Made by a program: the position numbers and the translations under genes. A DNA stretch of 6,331 nucleotides from Actinomycetota bacterium. Lineage in GTDB: Bacteria > Actinomycetota > Humimicrobiia > Humimicrobiales > Humimicrobiaceae. Numbering within the stretch: position 1 is the first letter of the stretch; each line of letters starts with the position of its first letter. The stretch lies in the NCBI GenBank assembly GCA_003567835.1, contig PWYO01000117.1:1-6331 (forward strand). Direction: 5' to 3'. The notes under the pieces were generated by a model. That model was not told the DNA's origin, ran no database searches, and was given only the letters and a program-made list of their open reading frames with translations. Below, in pieces: positions 1 to 5,030 of the stretch.

Positions 1-31
1 GCATATTATACAGAATTTATGTATATTATGC
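1..31. repeat. AT-rich imperfect inverted repeat at left edge
   Basis: The arms GCATATTATAC (1-11) and GTATATTATGC (21-31) are reverse complements except for one central mismatch, giving 10 of 11 pairs around a 9-base spacer. The repeat overlaps a promoter-like sequence on the minus strand, so it could be an operator for a gene lying to the left. A T/C-rich tract (about 36-56) follows on the plus strand, so a weak plus-strand terminator for a gene entering from the left is an alternative. The window ends at position 1, so the repeat may extend further. Confidence 0.45.
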
Positions 32-33
32 AA
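5..33 (-). promoter_or_regulatory. Candidate sigma-70/sigma-A type promoter firing leftward out of the window
   Basis: On the minus strand the hexamer TTGCAT (plus 33-28) is followed after exactly 17 bases by a perfect TATAAT (plus 10-5). The -10 box is consensus, the spacing ideal and the -35 box a partial match (TTG plus three mismatches). The region is AT-rich, so chance is possible. It would transcribe a gene beyond position 1 in the same direction as the rest of the cluster. The overlapping palindrome could allow repression. It suggests that the next gene to the left has its own promoter. Confidence 0.4.
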
Positions 34-185
34 AATCTTTTTTCTTTTTCTTTTCTGGGCGGTGCTCCATGCCGTTTAGGGTCTAAGGATGTGGTTTTTC
101 AGCTGGTTTGCTGCAAAAGAGGCAGGCTATAAGCATAGGCATTTTCTGGGCCCCGCAAAAAGGGGAAATAGGTTTGCAGCCCTGG

Positions 186-1382
186 TCACAAATGGGCCAG
201 GTCATAGGTTTCTCTGGCGATTACCAGCTCTTCATCAACCTTTACCACAGCCACCGGTGCCCCTGCCTTTGGGCCGGATATCAGGCCTTCCCCGGACAGG
301 GTCTGGTTCTTTTTTTTATCGATGGTGATGCCCAGGCAGTCTAAACCATTCAGTATCTCTGCACGGGCCAGGGATGAATTTTCCCCAATTCCTCCGCCAA
401 AAATGACTGTATCCACCCCGTTCATGGCCGCTGTGTAGGCTCCGATGTATTTTTTAATCCGGTAGCAGTAGGCATCAAAGGCCCTGATGCAGGCAGCATC
501 CTGGGCTTCCACTCCTTTTTCAATTTCCAGGAAATGGGCATATTTGCCGGAAAGACCCAGTAAACCGGACTGCTTGTTGATCATTTCATCCATTTTTTGG
601 GCATCCAGGTTTTCCTTTTTCATCAAATAAGTGATGATGGCCGGATCCATATCCCCACACCTGGTGGACATAATCAGCCCTTCCGCGGGAGTAAAGCCCA
701 TGGAAGTGTCTACAGTTTTTCCGTTTTGCACCGCTACAGCAGAAGAGCCCCCGCCCAGCATCAAGGCAATGATTTTCAAATCTTTGATTTCTTTTTGAAG
801 AAGCTGGCTTGCTTTTTTGACCATATAGGTATAGGCAATGCCGTGAAAACCATATTTTCTGATGTCATATTTCTCGCTGAGGGAGTAGGGAATGCCGTAC
901 AGATAGGCTTTGGGGGGTATATCCCTGTGAAACAGGTTGTCAAAAACCGCCACATTGGGCGTACTGGGCCCAAATATTTTCCTGCATACCTTAATCCCGG
1001 TCAGGTTGGGCGGGTTGTGCAGCGGGGCCAGTTCCAGTGCATCCTCCAGACTTTTTATAACCGCCTGGTCGATTTCCAGGGTGGTTTTTGCCTTATTGCC
1101 AATATGGACCACCCGATGGCCGATGGCATCAATTTCTCTTTTGTCCTGGATGACCCGGTCGGTGCCGGAAGTCATCTTCTCTAAAATCAGGGTCAACCCC
1201 TGCCGGTGATCGACAATTTGCAAATCCTGCTGGTGGTCACAGCCGGCTTTATGATAGGCAAGCTGGGAAGTTTCGGCCCCAATATTGTCCACTTTGCCAA
1301 AAGAGCGGACTTTCTCCTGGGGCATATCAAACAGCTTGAACTTAATGGATGTAGAACCGGAATTGATGGTCAATATATGCAT
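186..1382 (-). CDS. ackA: Divergent acetate/propionate kinase family protein
   Basis: This acetokinase-family (ASKHA fold) protein is expected to interconvert acyl phosphate plus ADP with carboxylate plus ATP in the cytoplasm. From the ATG at 1382 it has 398 residues, a normal family length, and its numbering runs almost in register with the Methanosarcina thermophila enzyme. N7, S10/S12 and K14 of the N-terminal phosphate loop, GHRVVH (88-93), LAPLHNPP (118-125), D148, YGFHG with H180, DTSMGFTP (225-232), TRCG with R241, GGIGENS (330-336) and E384 are retained. Several normally invariant positions differ: MLGGGSS (208-214) replaces HLGNGSS, GIAY replaces GTSH (181-184), FDNLFH replaces FDTAFH, HIG replaces HGG, and S239 replaces glycine. 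An in-frame TTG at 1391 could start three residues earlier. The ATG is preferred because MHILTIN aligns with the family start, but AAAGGA lies 3 bases before the TTG and 12 before the ATG, so the start is unsettled. The family is secure; acetate as the substrate is inference. Confidence 0.88.
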   Translation of the reverse strand: MHILTINSGSTSIKFKLFDMPQEKVRSFGKVDNIGAETSQLAYHKAGCDHQQDLQIVDHRQGLTLILEKMTSGTDRVIQDKREIDAIGHRVVHIGNKAKTTLEIDQAVIKSLEDALELAPLHNPPNLTGIKVCRKIFGPSTPNVAVFDNLFHRDIPPKAYLYGIPYSLSEKYDIRKYGFHGIAYTYMVKKASQLLQKEIKDLKIIALMLGGGSSAVAVQNGKTVDTSMGFTPAEGLIMSTRCGDMDPAIITYLMKKENLDAQKMDEMINKQSGLLGLSGKYAHFLEIEKGVEAQDAACIRAFDAYCYRIKKYIGAYTAAMNGVDTVIFGGGIGENSSLARAEILNGLDCLGITIDKKKNQTLSGEGLISGPKAGAPVAVVKVDEELVIARETYDLAHL

Positions 1383-1571
1383 AGCCTTCAAAAATCCTTT
1401 ATGTTTTTATGACAATCGGCGGGCAGCCTGCCCCACAGAAAGCCGCCAATTGCACTAACCAGCGCCCCCCTATTGCTGCCTGCGCTTTTTTGGCGCCGTG
1501 GGTTATGGGCGGCAGCGCACCTCCATTTATTTTTCAATTGCAAGGTTTTTCCCTGTCATCTTTTTTCTGCC
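1383..1571. other. GC-rich gap between kinase and aldehyde dehydrogenase genes
   Basis: These 189 bases separate two co-directional genes and are rich in short inverted repeats: GGGCAG/CTGCCC at 1421-1433, GGCGG/CCGCC at 1418-1447, GCTGCC near 1476 with GGCAGC at 1511-1516, and a GCGC stem around a T-run near 1483-1496. CAATTGCA occurs twice in direct orientation (1447-1454 and 1535-1542), bracketing the GC-rich core. On the minus strand GGAGGT (1524-1519) looks like a ribosome binding site and opens a 41-codon stretch ending at 1399, but no ATG, GTG or TTG follows at a usable distance, so no gene is called. There is no clear terminator. The gap may hold mRNA structure controlling kinase expression, or a decayed small gene. 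Confidence 0.4.
1417..1447. repeat. Nested inverted repeats upstream of the kinase gene
   Basis: An inner 6+1+6 inverted repeat, GGGCAG-C-CTGCCC (1421-1433), competes with a longer-range pairing of GGCGG (1418-1422) with CCGCC (1443-1447). The two cannot form together. In the minus-strand transcript it lies about 35-65 bases before the kinase start. No run of T follows on the minus strand, so it is not a standard intrinsic terminator. An mRNA processing, stability or attenuation role is possible but unproven. Confidence 0.35.
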
Positions 1572-3029
1572 CTAACTGCCCCGTTCAAGTTCACTGATGA
1601 CCTTTCTTACCAAAACCGCAATATCTTCTTCTCCCAAAACCTCTCTTTTGGGCGCACTTTCCGCCTCCGGCTGCAGGGGAGCGGTTTCATAGGCCACCCT
1701 TTTGATGTTGATGAGGTGTTTTGCGGATATATTATCAGAAGATATGCCCCCGCCCCAGGTGCCCGTGGAAAGCGTCATGGAAGGGGTAAGGGATGTGGTG
1801 GCCCCGATGGCCCCCTGGGAAGTGGGGGTGTTGACCAAAATCCGGAACACCGGCTTCTGATAAGCAAAAGCATCGATGACTTGCTGATCCTGGGCATGCA
1901 CAGCCAGTGTGTGGCCAAGGCCCCCAAAGTTGAGGATCTCTATGCACCTTTTGCAGGCCAGCTGCCAGTCTTTTTCTACATAATAGGCGACAACCGGGCA
2001 GAGCACTTCCCTGGACAGCGGGGTATGGGGCCCCACCTTCTCTAGAGGACAGACCAGCAGTTTGGTGCCCTCAGGGATGGTAATGCCTGCCTGGCCTGCT
2101 AGAAATTGGGGGGTTTTCCCCACCATAGCCGGATTCATGGTCCCCGCACGTATGAGAAGGCCGGCCAGCTTTGCCGTTTGCCGGGGATTGAGAAAATAGG
2201 CCCCTAAACCTTGCAGAGCCTGTTTAAATGGGTTGTCTATGTCCTGGTGGACCACAATGGCCTGCTCTGAAGAGCAGATCACCCCGTGGTCAAATGTTTT
2301 GGAGCCCAGGATGTCCCGGGCAGCCTTATCAAGGTTGGCAGACCGGTCCACATAGGCGGGCGTATTGCCCGGTCCTACCCCAATGGCCGGCTTGGCAAAA
2401 GAATGTGCCGCTTTGACCATGGCCGTACCCCCGGTTGCCAGTATGATGGAAACATCCTCTGAGGCCATAAGGGCCCGGGTGCCCTCCAGGGTTACCGGAT
2501 CCATACAGGATATAATCCCCTCGGGCGCCCCCGCCGATTGCGCGGCCTGCCGCATCAAAATTGCCGCTTCCTTGGAACAGCGCAGTGCCGCAGGATGTGG
2601 CGCAAATACCACCGCATTTCTGGCTTTAACCGAGACCAGAGACTTAAACATCACCGTGGAAGTCGGATTGGTGGTAGGGGTGATGGCACAGACCACGCCC
2701 ATGGGATGGGCGATCTCTGTGATTTTTCTGTCCGTATCCCTGGCTATGACCCCCACTGTTTTTAAGTCTTTGATGCTTTCATAGACATTTTGTACCGAAA
2801 ACAGGTTCTTTTGGGTTTTATGGGCCACATTGCCGTACCCGGTCTCCTCTACCGCAAGCTGAGCCAGCCTTTGGGCGTGCTCCAGACCTGCTTTGGCCAT
2901 AGCGCCGATGATGGTGTCCACCTCCGCCTGGGAGAAGTCGGAAAAAGCCTGATAAGCCTTTTTGGCAGACCGGGACAGCAGCCTTGCCTGCTGTATGGAG
3001 AGTAAGTCTGCATCTTGCAGTTTTTGCAT
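1572..3029 (-). CDS. CoA-acylating aldehyde dehydrogenase, probably acetaldehyde dehydrogenase and BMC-associated
   Basis: The 485-residue enzyme belongs to the acylating aldehyde dehydrogenases (EutE/PduP/CutF, SauS and the N-terminal half of AdhE), which convert an aldehyde, CoA and NAD+ to acyl-CoA and NADH. PTTNPTST (118-125), FKSL (128-131), LATGG (197-201) and GVGPGNTP (217-224) form the cofactor-binding core. The catalytic cysteine is C252 in KTFDHGVICSSEQ, and the glycine-rich GTWGGG (423-428) is present. The whole body is close to the AdhE aldehyde domain, but no alcohol dehydrogenase domain follows. Residues 447-466 form a Pro/Glu-rich linker and 467-485 an amphipathic helix resembling a microcompartment encapsulation peptide. 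The ATG is preceded by AAGGGAGA four bases upstream. It lies between the DUF1667 gene and the kinase, fitting aldehyde to acyl-CoA to acid. Acetaldehyde is the likeliest substrate; propionaldehyde or sulfoacetaldehyde remain possible. Confidence 0.92.
   Translation of the reverse strand: MQKLQDADLLSIQQARLLSRSAKKAYQAFSDFSQAEVDTIIGAMAKAGLEHAQRLAQLAVEETGYGNVAHKTQKNLFSVQNVYESIKDLKTVGVIARDTDRKITEIAHPMGVVCAITPTTNPTSTVMFKSLVSVKARNAVVFAPHPAALRCSKEAAILMRQAAQSAGAPEGIISCMDPVTLEGTRALMASEDVSIILATGGTAMVKAAHSFAKPAIGVGPGNTPAYVDRSANLDKAARDILGSKTFDHGVICSSEQAIVVHQDIDNPFKQALQGLGAYFLNPRQTAKLAGLLIRAGTMNPAMVGKTPQFLAGQAGITIPEGTKLLVCPLEKVGPHTPLSREVLCPVVAYYVEKDWQLACKRCIEILNFGGLGHTLAVHAQDQQVIDAFAYQKPVFRILVNTPTSQGAIGATTSLTPSMTLSTGTWGGGISSDNISAKHLINIKRVAYETAPLQPEAESAPKREVLGEEDIAVLVRKVISELERGS
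1575..1631 (-). other. Putative C-terminal BMC encapsulation peptide of the aldehyde dehydrogenase
   Basis: Codons 467-485 encode EEDIAVLVRKVISELERGS. I470, L473/V474, V477/I478 and L481 recur every three to four residues, giving one hydrophobic face on a short charged helix. It is joined to the catalytic body by a linker rich in Pro, Glu and Ala (448-466). The AdhE-like core ends around residue 446, so this tail is an addition. Such linker-plus-helix tails are known to direct cargo enzymes, including CoA-acylating aldehyde dehydrogenases, into bacterial microcompartments. No shell gene is in the window, so the targeting role is inference. Confidence 0.6.
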
Positions 3030-3071
3030 ATTGTCTCCCTTGCCCTCACCGGGCTGATTCCGCCATGGTCA

Positions 3072-3093
3072 GTGCCAAACAACTAGTTTGCAC
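3072..3093. repeat. Bulged hairpin in the aldehyde dehydrogenase leader
   Basis: GTGC-c-AAAC (3072-3080) pairs with GTTTGCAC (3086-3093) around the 5-base loop AACTA, giving eight pairs with one bulged C. It sits about 45-65 bases before the aldehyde dehydrogenase start codon and six bases from the neighbouring 14-base palindrome. It could be a second binding site or an mRNA stem; the sequence does not decide. Confidence 0.35.
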
Positions 3094-3098
3094 CGATC

Positions 3099-3112
3099 CC
3101 GGTCATGACCGG
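3099..3112. promoter_or_regulatory. Perfect 14-base palindrome, candidate operator
   Basis: CCGGTCATGACCGG is identical to its reverse complement. It is centred about 77 bases upstream of the aldehyde dehydrogenase start, downstream of the possible promoter. The core GGTCATGACC resembles the GGTC-n-GACC dyads used by some GntR/FadR-type repressors; that likeness is only suggestive. A further GGTCA half-site lies at 3067-3071. A perfect dyad of this length in a non-coding leader suggests a protein-binding site more than an RNA hairpin, because no loop separates the arms. Confidence 0.4.
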
Positions 3113-3213
3113 TTTGGGTTCAATTTTGTCCCATGCCTTTTTTTCTGCTCAGCCGCCGGATGGTGTATTTGATGTCCTGCCCCGAGGCAAACCGTTATTT
3201 TCTTTGCAGTAAC

Positions 3214-3240
3214 CTTATACTTTTCTAAAAATTTCTGCAA
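3214..3240 (-). promoter_or_regulatory. Weak candidate promoter for the aldehyde dehydrogenase-kinase genes
   Basis: On the minus strand TTGCAG (3240-3235) and TATAAG (3219-3214) are separated by 15 AT-rich bases. The -10 box is good (5 of 6), but the -35 is only 3 of 6 and the spacing is shorter than the preferred 17. It would give a leader of roughly 180 bases containing the palindrome and hairpin. Read-through from the upstream trio is an alternative or additional source of transcript. Confidence 0.25.
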
Positions 3241-3256
3241 GCATATTCTGCGGGCT

Positions 3257-3289
3257 GGTTTTTGTCTGCTGAAGCGCTGCACAAAAACC
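3257..3289. repeat. Nine-base perfect inverted repeat
   Basis: GGTTTTTGT (3257-3265) and ACAAAAACC (3281-3289) are exact reverse complements around a 15-base spacer; one more pair forms after an A/A mismatch. Neither strand has a T-run directly after the stem, so it is not a normal intrinsic terminator. It lies just upstream of the possible promoter for the aldehyde dehydrogenase, where a dimeric regulator could bind. Confidence 0.35.
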
Positions 3290-3363
3290 TGTTTTAGCTT
3301 CTGGGCCCCTTATCGGACCCTGCTCTTTTCACAGCCTTTTACCTGAGCCAAATGCTTCGTCCT

Positions 3364-3753
3364 TCACTTAGAGACCCGCTTTGGCCTGCATGGACCAGAA
3401 GGTCTGCCCTCAATGGGCCTGGTGGCCACCAGGTCTATGCCCTCTTCTAAAAAATCATTGACCAGGATTTGCTTAAACCGAATGGGCGCCTCCGCTCTTA
3501 ACCTTGCAATCGCTTGTGCAGCCTTCTTCCAGTCCCCTTTTTTAATGGGCTTGGAAGTCCGCACCGGTACCCTGGCTACCATCCCCCAGTCCACCCAAAC
3601 CGTGGAGGTAAATACCCTTCTGGGATCCCTGATCTCTTCCGCTGCATATTGTTTGCCTTTGGGGCAATCCCCCGTCTCTACAATATTGCCAGCTGCATCT
3701 GCCCTGATGATACAGGACTTGGGGCAGACAATGCAGGTAATTTCTGTGCTCAT
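3364..3753 (-). CDS. DUF1667 family Cys-rich protein, partner of the FAD oxidoreductases
   Basis: This 129-residue protein matches the DUF1667 (COG3862) pattern: an N-terminal CIVCPKSC (7-14) and GDCPKG (29-33) supply four cysteines (7, 10, 14, 30), probably for an Fe-S cluster or zinc. They are followed by DPRRVFTSTVWV (43-54), RVPVRTSKPI (61-70) and a C-terminal IDLVATR (106-112). A short basic tail with an extra cysteine (122) extends beyond the usual end. The start is supported by AGGTGA six bases before the ATG, and the ATG overlaps the previous gene's TGA (ATGA), so translation is probably coupled. No signal peptide or membrane segment is visible. The family regularly follows GlpA-like and FAD oxidoreductase genes, and likely serves as an electron-transfer or structural subunit; its biochemical role is not established to my knowledge. 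Confidence 0.9.
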   Translation of the reverse strand: MSTEITCIVCPKSCIIRADAAGNIVETGDCPKGKQYAAEEIRDPRRVFTSTVWVDWGMVARVPVRTSKPIKKGDWKKAAQAIARLRAEAPIRFKQILVNDFLEEGIDLVATRPIEGRPSGPCRPKRVSK

Positions 3754-5030
3754 GTCCGTTCACCTGCCTGGATTGTAACCGTATCGCTTTCCAATATTTG
3801 CTGCTTGTATTTGGACACATTGATAAAAACCATCTCTGAAGGCACTGCATAGGGTTTGGGAATCCTGCCCAAGACCCCTTTTTGGTTTTTGAGCCAAAAC
3901 ACAGGTTCCTTAAGCGGTTTTTGCACCCGAAGACACCATGTATTTGCTCCCTCATCGATGCTCCGGCCCCCAAAAAACTGGGGAACCACGCTGTTGATGG
4001 GAGGACTGGTCTTCAAAGGCACTTTGCCCGCAGCTGCCGGGACCAACCCCCGCACATAGCGGGCCGCAGCCTTTCCGGCAAGATGGCCGCTTTCTGATAC
4101 AGAATCCACCAGGTCATAGACCTGAACCACATTGCCGCAGGCAAAAAACCCATTTCTGCTGGTCTGAAACATTTCATCCACAAAAGGCCCCCCGGTCTGC
4201 GGACATATTTTTACCCCGGCCTCCAGGACCAATTCGCATTCAGGGATCAGGCCCACAGAGAGAAGAAGGGTGTCACAAGCCATTTCTTTTTCTGTGCCTT
4301 TCACCTTCTGCAGCTTTTTGTCAACCCGGGCAGTGATGACCTTCTCTACCCTTCTTCTACCTTTGATACAAATTACTGTATGGCTGAGGTATAGGGGTAT
4401 GCGGTAATCGGCCAAACACTGCTGCACATTTCTGTTCAACCCGCTGGGGTGGGGCAAAATCTCTACCACTGCCTGCACATCTGCCCCCTCCAGTGTGCAC
4501 CGCCGGGCCATAATCAGCCCGATATCGCCAGAACCCAGGATCACAATTTTTTTTCCCACCATAAGTCCCTCGATATTCATCAGCCTCTGGGCGGTGCCTG
4601 CGGTCAGCACACCGGCCGGACGGTCCCCGGGGATATTGAGATTGCCCCTGGTCCTCTCCCTGCAGCCCATGGCAAATACCACCGATCTGGCCGACAGCCA
4701 TTGCAGGCCGGCAGCCGAACTGGTAACCAGCATTTTTTTGGAAGGGGTCATATGCAGCACACAGGTGTCCAGCAGGCAATCTATGCCTAGCGCCAAAAAA
4801 GAATGGATATAACGCTGGGCATATTCAGGACCGGTTAGGTCCAGGGCAAACTTTTTTAAGCCAAAACCGTTGTGGATGCACTGATTGAGTATGCCGCCCA
4901 GGTAGGCATACCGTTCTATGACCAAGACATCTTTGATTCCTTCTCTTTTGGCGCTGATGGCTGCAGCCAAGCCCGCAGGGCCTCCCCCGATTACCACCAA
5001 ATCATAGGTTTTTTCATGCTTTTCAGTCAT
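3750..5030 (-). CDS. FAD-dependent NAD(P) oxidoreductase in the GlpB position
   Basis: This 426-residue flavoprotein has the two-dinucleotide fold of the pyridine nucleotide-disulfide oxidoreductase class. The FAD site is GGGPAG (15-20), with E39 ending the second strand of the N-terminal Rossmann fold. The NAD(P) site is GSGDIG (166-171). A late SRNGFFACGNVVQVYDLVD (291-309) is the second FAD-contacting segment. CIHNGFGL (51-58), MGCRERTRG (121-129) and LPHPSGLNRN (192-201) are typical of the subfamily that accompanies GlpA and DUF1667. I see no adjacent redox-active CxxxxC pair near the FAD site, so a disulfide mechanism is unlikely. It probably relays electrons between the GlpA-like subunit and NAD(P) or another carrier. 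Its start overlaps the GlpA-like stop by 8 bases and its stop overlaps DUF1667 by 4. It is not the same family as E. coli GlpB, so no symbol is given. Confidence 0.9.
   Translation of the reverse strand: MTEKHEKTYDLVVIGGGPAGLAAAISAKREGIKDVLVIERYAYLGGILNQCIHNGFGLKKFALDLTGPEYAQRYIHSFLALGIDCLLDTCVLHMTPSKKMLVTSSAAGLQWLSARSVVFAMGCRERTRGNLNIPGDRPAGVLTAGTAQRLMNIEGLMVGKKIVILGSGDIGLIMARRCTLEGADVQAVVEILPHPSGLNRNVQQCLADYRIPLYLSHTVICIKGRRRVEKVITARVDKKLQKVKGTEKEMACDTLLLSVGLIPECELVLEAGVKICPQTGGPFVDEMFQTSRNGFFACGNVVQVYDLVDSVSESGHLAGKAAARYVRGLVPAAAGKVPLKTSPPINSVVPQFFGGRSIDEGANTWCLRVQKPLKEPVFWLKNQKGVLGRIPKPYAVPSEMVFINVSKYKQQILESDTVTIQAGERT

Larger units (their letters stand above)
3030..3363. other. 334-base non-coding gap and leader before the aldehyde dehydrogenase
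   Basis: No convincing gene lies here. The gap contains a possible minus-strand promoter (3240-3214), a 9-base inverted repeat (3257-3289), a perfect 14-base palindrome (3099-3112), a bulged hairpin (3072-3093) and the ribosome binding site for the aldehyde dehydrogenase (about 3034-3041). A weak GGGCCC/GGACCC pairing with one mismatch (3303-3320) lies about 45-60 bases after the DUF1667 stop but has no following T-run on the minus strand, so I do not call a terminator. A minus-strand open frame of 59 codons from a GTG (3282-3103) has no recognisable motifs. The length and palindromes suggest separate control of the aldehyde dehydrogenase and kinase genes. Confidence 0.5.

Noticed and set aside
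141..175. CCCC/GGGG hairpin after the kinase stop, considered as a terminator
   Set aside because: The stem is only four pairs (CCCCGCAAAAAGGGG) and no T-run follows on the minus strand.
597..1184. Long plus-strand open frame of 195 codons opposite the kinase gene
   Set aside because: It lies wholly antisense to a well-conserved kinase, has no recognisable motif, and its composition is what the complementary strand of that gene produces.
1473..2045. Plus-strand open frame of 190 codons
   Set aside because: Most of it is antisense to the conserved C-terminal half of the aldehyde dehydrogenase, and no protein family is recognisable.
3181..3240. Resemblance of GGTTACTGCAAAG to the core of a c-di-GMP-I riboswitch
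   Set aside because: Only a short stretch matches; the GNRA tetraloop and receptor helices of that class could not be found around it.
3303..3320. GGGCCC/GGACCC pairing after the DUF1667 stop, considered as a terminator
   Set aside because: One mismatch in a six-base stem and no T-run on the minus strand.
3542..3973. Minus-strand open frame of 143 codons spanning the flavoprotein-DUF1667 junction
   Set aside because: It overlaps two conserved genes in another frame and shows only low-complexity, shifted translation of them.
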